Assembly (NCBI GenBank): GCA_963170155.1
Contig: CAUJGP010000024.1
Location: 1-64,000, forward strand
From: Bdellovibrionota bacterium
GTDB lineage: Bacteria > Bdellovibrionota > Bdellovibrionia > Bdellovibrionales > Bdellovibrionaceae
Direction of reading: 5' to 3'
DNA length: 64,000 bases
Each line of letters starts with the position of its first letter. The stretch's first letter is position 1. Shown piece after piece: positions 34,271 to 43,884 of the stretch. The notes below the pieces were generated by a model that saw only the letters and a list, made by a program, of their open reading frames with translations, ran no database searches and was not told where the DNA came from. The position numbers and the translations under genes were made by a program.

Positions 34271-34439
34271 TTTATAAACCTCATCTAGAAAGGAGCTCAC
34301 GCTTATGACAACGATAATACCATTTGCTTTACCTGAAACCCAAAAGTTTAAGACTGGTATTAATGCCAATTAAAGGTTGTACTCAGCTCATTTTGGACAC
34401 TATCGTTGCTAATCATACACAGGAATCCAAAACCCAAAC

Positions 34440-35312
34440 TTAATCGGAACTCCTTCGAAAGTCAAAGTTTGGTCTTAAAATCTCGGCCTCCTCTGAATCT
34501 AAAAATTGCTGGAGAATCTGCGTGAACTCTTCGGGGCGATCAAAGTGAACCCAATGACCAGCTTCACTCACTTCAACTCCTCGACTCAAAGAGTTTCGTT
34601 TCAACATTTCTAAATAAATTTCAGATGTTAAGTCCTCTGATTTTTTTCCACGAATAATGAGTGTTGGCATTTCCAAAGCCTCCCACTCTTCCCAACGATC
34701 CTTTTTACGCCCATCTTTTAAGCTTTCTATAATGGCATCTAGATTAAATCGCCAGCTCACCTGGCCTTGTTCATTTTCAATCATGTTAGAGTAAAAATAA
34801 GATCCTAGCGTCTGTGCCTGAGCATTATGAGAAATTAGCTTTGGAAATGTATTCATAAAGAATTCCTTAGCCTCTAATTTGCTCGCAAAAGGAACGGGCA
34901 CTACGTGAATTAAATTTTGAATCCGCTCCAAAGATCCTGGAGCGGCCTCGGGTCCAATATCTTCAATCACAAAACGACGCACTCGATGAGGAAAACGAGA
35001 GGCGAAATTCAATGCATTTCTTCCTCCCATGGAGTGTCCCACTAAATCAATTTTTTCCCACCCCAAAGCTGTAATCAAAAGTGCTAAATCATCAGCATAA
35101 TCTTCAGGACTATAGCCTTTTTCAGGATGAAAAGATTTTCCATGCCCCCTCTGATCAAAAATAAGCACCTGTCTGCTCTTTTGAAAGGCGTTTGCAATGC
35201 GCCTCCAATTTAAAGCGTAGCCCATCAACCCATGCAGAAAGACAAGAGGCTGCTGAGAAGAAGAGCTAGACGATCCTAAAACCTGATAGTGAAGCTGATC
35301 TAATATATTCAC
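34440..35312 (-). CDS. alpha/beta hydrolase (YbfF-like)
   Basis: About 290 residues from GTG 35312, with AAAGGA upstream; an ATG at 35363 would overlap the divergent gene. VFLHGLMGYALNW (oxyanion region), DQRGHGKS, LVGHSMGGRNALNFAS (nucleophile Ser in GHSMGG), and GHWVHFDRPEEF (catalytic His) identify an alpha/beta hydrolase. YbfF-type esterases act on short acyl esters. Cytosolic; no signal peptide. The Asp of the triad is not assigned. It is divergent from the pcnB-like gene, with starts only about 60 bp apart. Confidence 0.9.
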   Translation of the reverse strand: MNILDQLHYQVLGSSSSSSQQPLVFLHGLMGYALNWRRIANAFQKSRQVLIFDQRGHGKSFHPEKGYSPEDYADDLALLITALGWEKIDLVGHSMGGRNALNFASRFPHRVRRFVIEDIGPEAAPGSLERIQNLIHVVPVPFASKLEAKEFFMNTFPKLISHNAQAQTLGSYFYSNMIENEQGQVSWRFNLDAIIESLKDGRKKDRWEEWEALEMPTLIIRGKKSEDLTSEIYLEMLKRNSLSRGVEVSEAGHWVHFDRPEEFTQILQQFLDSEEAEILRPNFDFRRSSD

Positions 35313-35375
35313 AAGAATCCTTTTATAATTGCTAGATTGACCAAGCCATGGGTTCCGGTTCATTATTCTATTTTA

Positions 35376-36581
35376 ATGGAAAAACGTCAAAAACCATCAC
35401 TTCATTTTAACTGGATCGATCCAGAAGCCACTTTAATCATCGAACGGCTTCAAAAGGCTAACTTTACAACCTATCTTGTTGGAGGTTGTGTTCGAGATCT
35501 TCTCGCTGGTATCTATCCCAAAGACTTTGATATCGCCACTTCGGCCTCACCAGAACAAGTACGTAAGCACGTTAGAGGCTCTTATATCATAGGAAAACGC
35601 TTTCCTCTGGTGCTTGTGAAGCGAGGATCTCGTCAATTTGAAATTGCAACATTCAGACGAAGTGCCCTCCCTGAAGAACTAGAAGGCAACGATCAATCTT
35701 TTATCGATAACTTTTATGGTTCTCCCATGGAAGACGCTCAACGTCGTGATTTCACAGTCAACGGTCTTTTCTATGATCCCATCCATGACGAACTCATCGA
35801 TTATGTGGGAGGCAGAAAAGATATCGAAAATGGTTTTATTAAAATGATCGGCAACCCGGAACAACGCCTCAAAGAAGATCCCATTCGCATCTTAAGAGCC
35901 ATTCGCCTGTCTCATAAACTTCGATTTAGTATTGAAGAATCTCTACGTTTGGCCATTGAAACTCACTCCCAAGAGCTTACGCGATCCATTCTGCCAAGAA
36001 AACGAGAAGAGTACTTTAAGTTGATGCGTTTAGATGACCCTAGCTTGGTCTTTGAAGAACTTCATGATCTCAAAATATTAGAACATATCTTACCAACTCT
36101 CGCGTCTCTTTGGTCTCAAGAAGACAACGCCAAAATTTTAATGCATTATCTCGCACGAACCCATGAACTCTCGATCGACACCAGCAACACGACCCAATTA
36201 ATGCTGCCCTTATTATTAGCTTTAAATAAAATTCTGAGTTTTCCCAGAAAACCTCGTCCTGCCCATTCCCTTCCACAACCCTCTACTCCTGGAGAAAATT
36301 CTGAGAATGAAGGATCATCATCTTATCAACTGACAGAGACTCTTTTTAAAGCGGAATGGGGCCTTTTTAAGACAGAACAACAATCTTTATATGAAGCCCT
36401 CGAGATTTTAAATCAAATACAACCCATCGAAAATTTGCTAAGAAAAGGCAACCGTCGTCTTAAAAATCTTTTTTCACGTGAAAATACCCATCTTGCTTTG
36501 CTTATGGCTAAAACTGATTATTTATTTAGCGGAGAACAGTGGTTAAAAATAGAAGCTTTACAAAAACAACTCGACCCTTAG
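35376..36581 (+). CDS. poly(A) polymerase / CCA-adding-like nucleotidyltransferase (PcnB type)
   Basis: About 401 residues from ATG 35376; a TTG at 35337 is possible. The class II nucleotidyltransferase head carries YLVGGCVRDLLAGIYPKDFDIAT (GG...DxD), FEIATFRR, RRDFTVNGLFYDP and LKEDPIRILRAIRLSHKLRF. These features suit PcnB poly(A) polymerases or CCA-adding enzymes, which cannot be told apart by reading alone. The C-terminus has a Pro/Ser-rich segment. tRNA-Asn in this window has encoded CCA, so CCA repair is not essential for that tRNA. Confidence 0.88.
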   Translation: MEKRQKPSLHFNWIDPEATLIIERLQKANFTTYLVGGCVRDLLAGIYPKDFDIATSASPEQVRKHVRGSYIIGKRFPLVLVKRGSRQFEIATFRRSALPEELEGNDQSFIDNFYGSPMEDAQRRDFTVNGLFYDPIHDELIDYVGGRKDIENGFIKMIGNPEQRLKEDPIRILRAIRLSHKLRFSIEESLRLAIETHSQELTRSILPRKREEYFKLMRLDDPSLVFEELHDLKILEHILPTLASLWSQEDNAKILMHYLARTHELSIDTSNTTQLMLPLLLALNKILSFPRKPRPAHSLPQPSTPGENSENEGSSSYQLTETLFKAEWGLFKTEQQSLYEALEILNQIQPIENLLRKGNRRLKNLFSRENTHLALLMAKTDYLFSGEQWLKIEALQKQLDP

Positions 36582-36620
36582 GTAATTGAAAAACGCCACC
36601 TGTCTTTAAACATTATGCCG

Positions 36621-36830
36621 TTAAGAATCTGAATTTTCTTTTGAATTCTTTTTTAACTGTGCTTGGCGAGAAGATTCTGTGACATCAATCTCTTCATCCT
36701 TGATCCCTTTTTTAAACTCCTTCGCTGTTTGCCCAAGTGCTTTGCCCAACTCTGGCAACTTACGAGCACCAAAAAATAAGAGTACAACTCCTAAGATGAT
36801 GAGCAATTCAAATACCCCTAATCCAAACAT
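36621..36830 (-). CDS. tatA: Sec-independent translocase subunit TatA
   Basis: 69 residues from ATG 36830, chosen because AAGGA lies at the right spacing; the ATG at 36839 directly abuts it. The single membrane helix is FGLGVFELLIILGVVLLFF, followed by the FGARKLPELGKALGQTAKEFKKGIK amphipathic helix typical of TatA/E, then a polar tail. It forms the folded-protein translocation channel together with TatC, which is not in this window. It is convergent with the pcnB-like gene. Confidence 0.95.
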   Translation of the reverse strand: MFGLGVFELLIILGVVLLFFGARKLPELGKALGQTAKEFKKGIKDEEIDVTESSRQAQLKKNSKENSDS

Positions 36831-36871
36831 AAAAAGCATCCTTTCTTTCGTGTTGATTCAGGTTTAAAAAA

Positions 36872-37852
36872 TCAAAATCCCCGATTAATAATAAATGAAG
36901 TGTCCTTCAATCTTTGGCTGAGCTGATCGCTACACTCAAAATTGAGTAGAGATTCCAATGAAAATAAAAGAGCCTCTTTTGTGTAATGGGCTTCAACCAC
37001 TCGTGTACTCATAATTGTATTGGACTTATTAAAATATTTCGACAATTTCTTTTGAAAATGCTGTTGAGATGCACAACTAAAAAGACCAAAAACCATTGGT
37101 TTTGTAGTAACTTGATTTAATTGTGCTAATAAAAACTTTAAACCCGGCTGGTTTTTACGATACCAGGGGTAATCCACAGTCTCATTTTTATTGGATCGCG
37201 GAGGTGAAAAATCAGGACCTCCACCATCCCTTGAATGGCCCTCATAAAAAACAACATCGGCTTGTTGCAAAGCCCATCCATAAAAACTTTGAACTCTTTC
37301 ACTTTTGAGACGTTGCTCTTCTTGATAAGTCGTCAAGTTATCCTCATGAGACATATCATAGCTGCTGTTCATGATATACAAATTCACCAAAAGTTTTCGT
37401 TGATCCGAAGTCAAAAGCTCACGGGAGTAAAGTTGAACTTCATGAGGCTCTGAATACTGTTTTATAAATTCACAAAAACCCTGCCCGGAGTACTGACAAC
37501 CTTTAGTTAACTGCGTGACCACGGTCTTTAAAACCCACTGATCAGTCACCAAGTTAAAACCTTCATCAATCGTGTCACTGTACCCTAGTGCCACCGCAAT
37601 ATTCAGAACCCCCGGAGTTTTTAAACGTGTTAGGTAATCGGCCTCACAAGAGCGAACATCCTCAGGTTGGGCGGAGGGTTGATATTGGAGTACAAAGGAC
37701 TCTATCATCTGGGCTTGAAGACCATGAATATTCAAAAAGAACGTGAAAAAGACTGCCAATAAAGAGAATACCACCAAGGACTCACCCCACTTCCCACAAC
37801 GGAAGAATGCAAAATATACAATTCCTTGGTATAAATCAAGGCAGAAGACCAT
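36872..37852 (-). CDS. exported caspase-fold-like cysteine peptidase candidate
   Basis: At most 326 residues; the start may be nearer 37777. A hydrophobic signal (SLVVFSLLAVFFTFFLNIHGLQAQ) precedes the mature part. VVFYEGHSRDGGG (His-Gly, about residue 205) and MVFGLFSCASQQ (Cys, about 262) have the H-G...C spacing of clan CD peptidases (caspase, gingipain, legumain). Between them lies a Pro-rich loop. No pro-domain cleavage site is recognised. It may act on surface or prey proteins. It lies downstream of the BamE-like lipoprotein gene and just before tatA, all leftward. Confidence 0.65.
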   Translation of the reverse strand: MVFCLDLYQGIVYFAFFRCGKWGESLVVFSLLAVFFTFFLNIHGLQAQMIESFVLQYQPSAQPEDVRSCEADYLTRLKTPGVLNIAVALGYSDTIDEGFNLVTDQWVLKTVVTQLTKGCQYSGQGFCEFIKQYSEPHEVQLYSRELLTSDQRKLLVNLYIMNSSYDMSHEDNLTTYQEEQRLKSERVQSFYGWALQQADVVFYEGHSRDGGGPDFSPPRSNKNETVDYPWYRKNQPGLKFLLAQLNQVTTKPMVFGLFSCASQQHFQKKLSKYFNKSNTIMSTRVVEAHYTKEALLFSLESLLNFECSDQLSQRLKDTSFIINRGF

Positions 37853-37885
37853 TCAATCAACCACGATGATTGATACAACCTCTCA

Positions 37886-38374
37886 TTATTTTGACTGCAA
37901 GGCTCGTTCTGATGATTTCTTAGTATTTGATGACAATTCCTCTATCGGAACTGTTTTTTCTCCTGGGAAAAGAGAAGAGCGGCGGCTATTGGAATGAGGG
38001 GCGGAAGAAACGGCCCTCTCCATTCGATCCAATTCTTTATTTTTTTCAGCGTTTATCAAATCCTGCTCCTCAGCGCTAATGAATGGCTCGATGGGATCTC
38101 CAACGTAAGCCACAATTCCATCAGCAAAGAGAACCTGTCTTTCTAATCTGACACCATCTTGGAATAAAATATAAGTCCAACGATCCATACCATTTTTTCG
38201 GTCTTTCCACGAAGGGCCTCCAGCGTGCTCAATCACGTCCGACTTATCTTGCCCTAAATTAATTCGCGAAAACTCTACGATGGGTGATGTCTGACACCCT
38301 AAGAACAACAAACATACAAAATACCATGGACAGGCACGCAAAAGGGTTTGATTCAATGACTTCATTAAATCCAT
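37886..38374 (-). CDS. BamE/SmpA-like lipoprotein
   Basis: 162 residues with signal ending FLGC (lipobox, Cys near residue 27). INLGQDKSDVIEHAGGPSWKDRKNGMDRWTYILFQDGVRLERQVLFADGIVAYVG is the SmpA/OmlA-like fold: GqskdeV...lG.P, then a Trp-Tyr strand and an f.dG.v strand. Such lipoproteins assist the BAM complex assembling outer-membrane proteins. A charged Ser/Lys-rich extension follows. Co-directional with the caspase-like gene. Confidence 0.72.
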   Translation of the reverse strand: MDLMKSLNQTLLRACPWYFVCLLFLGCQTSPIVEFSRINLGQDKSDVIEHAGGPSWKDRKNGMDRWTYILFQDGVRLERQVLFADGIVAYVGDPIEPFISAEEQDLINAEKNKELDRMERAVSSAPHSNSRRSSLFPGEKTVPIEELSSNTKKSSERALQSK

Positions 38375-38477
38375 TTTGAATGAAAATTTAAAAAGATGCG
38401 ATTAAAATTTTTGAGAATAAAGCCATAAAGTCCTATTTGCTTCCGATTGTCTCAACCCGAGACACTCGGAAGAGTCC

Positions 38478-39152
38478 TCATTTTTTTAAAAGAAGAGGAT
38501 GAGAAAAATCCTCAGAATTTTGCTGATTCGCACCCTCAGAAGAATTTATTTTTTCAGAACTTTTAGGATCCTCAACAATATTGGCTGGCGCTCTCTCACT
38601 TAAATGAGATTGGCCTGACTCTGACAGGGATGGAACCAAACCCTTGTAATGGGTATCTACTAATTTCAAAAGTTCTTTAACTTTTTTTTCAACCACTTCA
38701 TCTACAGTGATCTCTTCAATATTTTGTTCTTTCATTTTTTCACCGCTTTTAACCAAGCTTCTCTCTGGAAAACGATGTCTCAACAATGTTTTTTTCTTTT
38801 CAATGTTATCCAACAAATCTTTAATTTCCCTGTATTCAATTTCTATTTGCTTGATGATGTCTTTAAAAGCCAATGAATCTTTAACATTATCTTTATCTAA
38901 AAGTAATTTTTTTAAATTTTCATTTTTAGTCTTAACCTTGGCACTGAGTTGTTCTACTGCGGCGTTAAGCTCCAAGTATTCATCTTTTTTAATAAAACCA
39001 CCAGAAGACTCTTTTTCTGTCGTCTCTTTAGATTCTCCCACCGCATGATCTACCCTAAAAAAGACGCTCATAAAAATTCCTGTTATTAAGAAAATAAAGA
39101 AATTCAAAGCTTTAAATATCCCCTGTGGAGTCTGTTGATTCTTCTCTTCCAT
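38478..39152 (-). CDS. membrane-anchored coiled-coil protein
   Basis: 224 residues. One membrane helix near residues 14-32 (LNFFIFLITGIFMSVFF) precedes a long charged region, a coiled coil (about 55-115: LELNAAVEQLSAKVKTKNENLKKLLLDKDNVKDS...REIKDLLDNIEKKK), then a disordered acidic tail. No enzymatic domain. Probably inner-membrane with a periplasmic coiled coil. Its start overlaps the end of the upstream zinc-ribbon gene by 41 bp, so they are probably an operon. Confidence 0.6.
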   Translation of the reverse strand: MEEKNQQTPQGIFKALNFFIFLITGIFMSVFFRVDHAVGESKETTEKESSGGFIKKDEYLELNAAVEQLSAKVKTKNENLKKLLLDKDNVKDSLAFKDIIKQIEIEYREIKDLLDNIEKKKTLLRHRFPERSLVKSGEKMKEQNIEEITVDEVVEKKVKELLKLVDTHYKGLVPSLSESGQSHLSERAPANIVEDPKSSEKINSSEGANQQNSEDFSHPLLLKK

Positions 39153-39900
39153 ACAATTTCCAGTCTATCTCAAGAGACAATTCTTTTAAAGTATTCATTA
39201 ATACACTGGCTTTAACCGGATTGAGGCCCGTAATGACCAATTGCCCCTGCTCAATTTTATCAGAAATTTCACCACCAACTAGACCTAGACGTTTGTCACT
39301 TAAAGCACTTAAAACCGAAACTCTTAAATGGGCTGTATCAATACCTTTAATTTGAATGGTGTAATTCATAGGACCTACAGGACCCGAAGATAAATCAGAA
39401 TGTATTGGATCAACCGGAAATAAAGGTTCCTCTGGAGCTTGTAAAACTTCATCTTCTACTGGGGTTCCTGGTTCTGGAGCTGGAGCTGGAGCTGCCCAAG
39501 AAGGAGCATTTTCAACCTCTCCACTTCCATCGTTTGAGATGTTCCCAAATTCTTCCGTATGAACAGCAGAATATTCATGCGTTGTTAATTCAATATCACC
39601 TACATCCGTATCTTCTTCTGATTCGATCCCAGAAATTTTTTCACCCTCTGATGGCTCAGAAACCATAAAGCCTTCTACGAAGGCTTCCTGTGAAGCCAGA
39701 TTTTTTTGAGGATCGTTAAGCATGTCATCAGACGAATCTTGATCCTCTGATTCAGAGCCACCAACAATAATGTTTCCCGCGAAATCAACAAATAAAATCG
39801 ATTGACAATGGCCACATTGAAACATGCCAAAAACACTCTCAATTTGACTGTGACAAACAGGACAATGTGTTGAAGGCACTACACCACTCTCCGCTTTCAT
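39112..39900 (-). CDS. zinc-ribbon protein with acidic linker
   Basis: About 262 residues from ATG 39900 (a longer frame to 39927 is possible). N-terminal CPVCHSQIESVFGMFQCGHCQSILFVD is a zinc ribbon (two CxxC about 16 residues apart), followed by FAGNIIVGG. A long acidic, Ser/Glu-rich and Pro-rich linker follows. A C-terminal alpha/beta domain (YTIQIKGIDTAHLRVSVLSALSDKRLGLVGGEISDKIEQGQLVITGLNPVKASVLMNTLKEL) is of unknown family. It resembles MJ0042-type ribbon proteins of delta-like bacteria. Probably cytosolic; role unknown. Confidence 0.62.
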   Translation of the reverse strand: MKAESGVVPSTHCPVCHSQIESVFGMFQCGHCQSILFVDFAGNIIVGGSESEDQDSSDDMLNDPQKNLASQEAFVEGFMVSEPSEGEKISGIESEEDTDVGDIELTTHEYSAVHTEEFGNISNDGSGEVENAPSWAAPAPAPEPGTPVEDEVLQAPEEPLFPVDPIHSDLSSGPVGPMNYTIQIKGIDTAHLRVSVLSALSDKRLGLVGGEISDKIEQGQLVITGLNPVKASVLMNTLKELSLEIDWKLYGREESTDSTGDI

Positions 39901-39977
39901 AAGCGCCGCAAGCCCCCAAAGGGCCAACTATGGGTTCCGGCGCTAAAATACTAGGGATCCATTAGTTGGCGTTGGTG

Positions 39978-42668
39978 CTATTTTCTCTTTTCAAGTTTCC
40001 GGCGATCAGCACGATTTAATTTTGAACCCTCAGACTGCCGAGAGGGGCCCGCTTGCCAACTCATTTTCTTTTTAGCAGGACCTGAGGGGGAGGATTCATG
40101 CACTTGTGTCATTCCCGCAAAAGACTCTCCCATCGGCTCTTCCGAGGGTGATTGATAAACAAGATCAGTTTGATCCTGCTCATCTAACATCATGTCTTGA
40201 ATTTCTTCTTGTTGTCCTTGCTCTAGCACGAGTTGAATTTTCATCAATTTTTCGATGGATTCAGATTGAATCAGATTATTCAAATTTTCAAATGCCATAA
40301 ACGCTTCTTTTTTATATTCAATCAATGGATCTTTTTGAGCATAACCTCGAAGTCCAATGCCTTCCTTAAGATGATCGATTAAAGCAAGATGCTCTTTCCA
40401 TCGCTGATCAATGGTTTGAAGCACAATCATTTTTTGAACTTGTTCAAAGAGTGGACCTATTGTTTGTTTTTGTTTTTCATAAATAGTCTTCACGCCCTGG
40501 CTAGCCATATTATTAATATCATTTAACGCCGGCTGAGGTTGTGAATCAAAATCAATGGTCAGACCAAACTGGCGTTGCAAAGCTGCAGATAGCCCTTTAA
40601 GATCCCATTGCCCGGTCTTACCATCTTCTGGAACATGAGCATCTAAGGTTACAGAGACAACGTCTCCTAGCATATCTAAGATCGTTCTCTCTAAATTAAC
40701 ACCCTCCAAAATACTCTTTCGAAGTGCATAAATAGCCTGACGCTGCTGATTCATCACATTGTCATAGTCTAACAGATGTTTACGAATGTCGAAGTTATGA
40801 GCTTCAACCTTTCGCTGAGCGCCCTCGATAGCGCGAGTGACCATGCCTGCCGTAATTGGCTCATCTTCTGGAACATTGAGAGTGTTCATAATTTTTTGAA
40901 TCCTCTCTCCGTTAAAAATTCTCATTAAGTTATCTTCCAGAGAAAGATAAAACTTGGATTCCCCTGGATCTCCTTGTCGTCCTGCACGACCCCTTAGCTG
41001 ATTATCAATACGACGAGATTCATGTCTTTCCGTTCCAATAATATAAAGTCCCCCGGCTTCAATGACATCTTTTTTCTCAGCGTCACACACCTCTTTGAAC
41101 TTCATAAGACCTTTTTGAAACTCTTCGCTGGTCTCATCCTTGATAATCTGACGAGTCATTACTTCAGGATTACCTCCCAATAAAATATCCGTTCCCCGTC
41201 CGGCCATATTCGTAGCAATCGTGACGGCTCCCTTTCTCCCTGCTTGCGCGATAATATCCGCCTCACGAGCATGATGTTTAGCATTCAAAACCTCGTGCGG
41301 AATATTTTCTTTTCTCAGAGCCTGACTCAAAGCTTCAGATCGCTCAATACTTACAGTTCCAACCAATACAGGTTGATATTTTTTGCGTCTTTCTCGAATG
41401 TCTTCAGTGATCGCTTTAAATTTCGCATTTTGAGTTTTATAAACGACATCATCTAAATCTTTTCGGCTGATTATTTTATTTGTTGGAATAACAGAGACTT
41501 CTAAATTGTAAATCTTATGAAATTCCACCGCTTCCGTATCAGCGGTTCCGGTCATACCGGCAATTTTATTGTATAACTTGAAAAAATTTTGAAAAGTAAT
41601 TGTCGCTAATGTTTGATTTTCATTTTTAACTTTAACGCCTTCTTTGGCTTCTATGGCCTGATGCAAACCATCACTCCACCGACGCCCAGGCATTAAACGG
41701 CCTGTAAATTCATCGACGATGACAATCTCGCCATCCTTGATCATGTAATCCACATCCAGTCGATACAAATGATGGGCTTTTAAAGCTTGATAAATATGAT
41801 GAAGCAACTCGATATTTCTCGGATCAAATAAATTTTCAATGTTGAGTAACTGCTCAACCTTCGTATTTCCTTCTTCCGTAAGGGATGCGGTCTTAGTCTT
41901 CTCTTCCATTGTAAAGTGCTTCTCTTTGACTAATTTAGGAATAATTTCATTCACTAAATAGTATTTGTCTGTAGAGGCCTCCGCTGGACCCGAGATAATC
42001 AAAGGAGTCCGCGCCTCATCGACTAAAATAGAATCACACTCATCAATGATGGCGTAATTCAATTCACGCTGAGCGAAGTCTTTTATGTCAAACTTCATGT
42101 TATCGCGAAGGTAATCGAACCCCAATTCATTATTGGTGGCATAGGTAATGTCACATCGATAGTTTTCGCGTCTTTGCCTATCACTTAAATCATGAACAAT
42201 AATTCCTGTTGATAACCCTAAAAATTGATACAGCTTTCCCATCCACTCGGCATCACGACGAGCCAAGTAGTCATTCACTGTAACCACATGCACGCCCTTG
42301 CCAGACAGGGCATTCAAATAAACAGGCAAAGTGGCAACAAGAGTTTTTCCTTCTCCTGTTCGCATCTCAGAAATACGACCACGATGAAGCATAATTCCAC
42401 CAATCATCTGAACATCGTAATGCCGCATCCCTAATGCTCTCTTACCCGCCTCCCGGCAAACAGCAAAAGCTTCAGGAAGTAAATCATCAAGAGTTTCTCC
42501 TTTTGAAACTCTCTCTTTAAACTCTGAAGTTTTTGCTTGAATTTGAGCATCAGTGAGACTTTGAAGCGAAGGTTCAAAGCTATTAATTTTTTCAACGAGA
42601 GGCATGACTGCTTTAATCTCTCGCTCGTTCTTAGTACCAAATATTTTTGCAAGAATTTGATTTAACAT
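39978..42668 (-). CDS. secA: preprotein translocase ATPase SecA
   Basis: An 896-residue motor of the Sec pathway. Walker A MRTGEGKTLVATLP (about 101-114), DECDSILVDEARTPLIISG, GMTGTADTEA, TNMAGRGTDILLGGNP and RRIDNQLRGRAGRQGDPG are seen. The preprotein-crosslinking and scaffold helices are complete. The C-terminus ends in a basic SKLNRADRRKLEKRK tail. It lacks the CxCxSGxxxxxCH zinc tail of E. coli SecA, so SecB or ribosome contact may differ. ATG 42668 has no strong Shine-Dalgarno. Confidence 0.97.
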   Translation of the reverse strand: MLNQILAKIFGTKNEREIKAVMPLVEKINSFEPSLQSLTDAQIQAKTSEFKERVSKGETLDDLLPEAFAVCREAGKRALGMRHYDVQMIGGIMLHRGRISEMRTGEGKTLVATLPVYLNALSGKGVHVVTVNDYLARRDAEWMGKLYQFLGLSTGIIVHDLSDRQRRENYRCDITYATNNELGFDYLRDNMKFDIKDFAQRELNYAIIDECDSILVDEARTPLIISGPAEASTDKYYLVNEIIPKLVKEKHFTMEEKTKTASLTEEGNTKVEQLLNIENLFDPRNIELLHHIYQALKAHHLYRLDVDYMIKDGEIVIVDEFTGRLMPGRRWSDGLHQAIEAKEGVKVKNENQTLATITFQNFFKLYNKIAGMTGTADTEAVEFHKIYNLEVSVIPTNKIISRKDLDDVVYKTQNAKFKAITEDIRERRKKYQPVLVGTVSIERSEALSQALRKENIPHEVLNAKHHAREADIIAQAGRKGAVTIATNMAGRGTDILLGGNPEVMTRQIIKDETSEEFQKGLMKFKEVCDAEKKDVIEAGGLYIIGTERHESRRIDNQLRGRAGRQGDPGESKFYLSLEDNLMRIFNGERIQKIMNTLNVPEDEPITAGMVTRAIEGAQRKVEAHNFDIRKHLLDYDNVMNQQRQAIYALRKSILEGVNLERTILDMLGDVVSVTLDAHVPEDGKTGQWDLKGLSAALQRQFGLTIDFDSQPQPALNDINNMASQGVKTIYEKQKQTIGPLFEQVQKMIVLQTIDQRWKEHLALIDHLKEGIGLRGYAQKDPLIEYKKEAFMAFENLNNLIQSESIEKLMKIQLVLEQGQQEEIQDMMLDEQDQTDLVYQSPSEEPMGESFAGMTQVHESSPSGPAKKKMSWQAGPSRQSEGSKLNRADRRKLEKRK

Positions 42669-42802
42669 TTTTTAAGTCTACTACCTCTCTCTTGAAATCG
42701 ACAATGAAAATTTCAGTCTGAAGGGGGTCCAACACAAAATCTCTTCTAAATTCGTGACAGTAAATCATCCAGGAGAATTCAACTTCTAAAACTTCCTATT
42801 CT

Positions 42803-43285
42803 CTATTGCTTGATTTGTCGTAACCCTTCATAAAGAGCGATCGCAACAGCCGTTGCAACATTTAAAGATCGAATAGGCCCATACTGTGGGATTTGCACAA
42901 ATTTTTCTGGATATTTTTCATGTAGCTCTAAGGGTAACCCTTTAGTTTCTCTGCCAAAAACCAAGGAGTCGCCCAATTTATAATCAACTTCAAAGTACGA
43001 CTTCGTAGCCTTGGTACTAAAAAAGAAAACCCGATCCCAATTCTCAACCTGAGTTTCCCAAGAAGTAATATTAGGATAAGTTGACCACTTGAGATGTTGC
43101 CAATAATCAAGCCCCGCTCTTTTTAAGTTCTTATCACTGAGTTCAAATCCAAAAGGCTCGATCAAATGGAGTTCAGACTGAGTCCCCACACATGTTCGAC
43201 CAATATTTCCTGTATTTTGAGGAATTTCTGGTTCAACAAGAACGACCTTAAAAGAAGAATGACTCGTAGCAATGTTTTTTAACAT
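42803..43285 (-). CDS. trmL: tRNA (cytidine/uridine-34-2'-O)-methyltransferase TrmL-like
   Basis: A 160-residue SPOUT methyltransferase. VVLVEPEIPQNTGNIGRTCVGTQSELHLIEPFGF, LVFGRETKGLP and IPQYGPIRSLNVATAVAIALYEGLRQ are the trefoil-knot motifs of TrmL, which methylates the wobble base of certain tRNA-Leu. Length is typical. It follows the GGCT-like gene with two bases between, suggesting coupled translation. Confidence 0.93.
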   Translation of the reverse strand: MLKNIATSHSSFKVVLVEPEIPQNTGNIGRTCVGTQSELHLIEPFGFELSDKNLKRAGLDYWQHLKWSTYPNITSWETQVENWDRVFFFSTKATKSYFEVDYKLGDSLVFGRETKGLPLELHEKYPEKFVQIPQYGPIRSLNVATAVAIALYEGLRQIKQ

Positions 43286-43287
43286 GA

Positions 43288-43884
43288 TTATTTTAAGTGC
43301 CGATACAATTCTTGACCAAATTGCGAAAGAGCCAACCTACGTCCTTTATCTACAATGAGTTCCAAGCTCATGAGTTCCCTATAAAGAGTCATATCAATGG
43401 GAACAATTTCACGGCTTGAAGACGCTCCTAATTTTAATACATAATTTTTTTGTTTATCCGTCAATCGATCGCAAAGAGGAGGAAGACTACGTAAAGCCTC
43501 TTGCCAATCGCCCCCCGGAATAAGCTGTGCATTCGCTGGTATTTTTTCTATGCTTGTAACATATAGACTTGCAGGAGTGATCTCGCCATCAACTAAGACT
43601 TCTGCTGATTCTCGACGATAAAAACTTTTACATGGATCTTGCCTATTACAACCATAAAACTCATCAAGTAGATGCCATAAAATATCGCTCGTATTTAACT
43701 CCAAAAGATTCCCCTGAATTAAATCCTGACCTGTTAAGACCATCACCGGATACCCAACCTTAAGCCGATAGATTGTTCCGTATGCTGTTGCTGTTCGTAT
43801 AGATTTAATAAAATTTTTGACTTTTTCAAAATGAACCATACCCTCAGCCATGGATCCATATACGAAAAGACACTGCTGATTCAT
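43288..43884 (-). CDS. gamma-glutamylcyclotransferase-like (AIG2) protein
   Basis: About 198 residues from ATG 43884; the 26-residue upstream extension is doubtful. LFVYGSMAEGM is the nucleotide-like YGS loop of GGCT/AIG2 proteins, followed by GTIYRLKVGYPVMVLTGQDLIQGNLLEL and a small-protein barrel core. The general acid Glu of active cyclotransferases is around DEFYGC. It may cleave gamma-glutamyl peptides, but the substrate is uncertain. The C-terminal about 60 residues extend beyond the fold. Confidence 0.68.
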   Translation of the reverse strand: MNQQCLFVYGSMAEGMVHFEKVKNFIKSIRTATAYGTIYRLKVGYPVMVLTGQDLIQGNLLELNTSDILWHLLDEFYGCNRQDPCKSFYRRESAEVLVDGEITPASLYVTSIEKIPANAQLIPGGDWQEALRSLPPLCDRLTDKQKNYVLKLGASSSREIVPIDMTLYRELMSLELIVDKGRRLALSQFGQELYRHLK

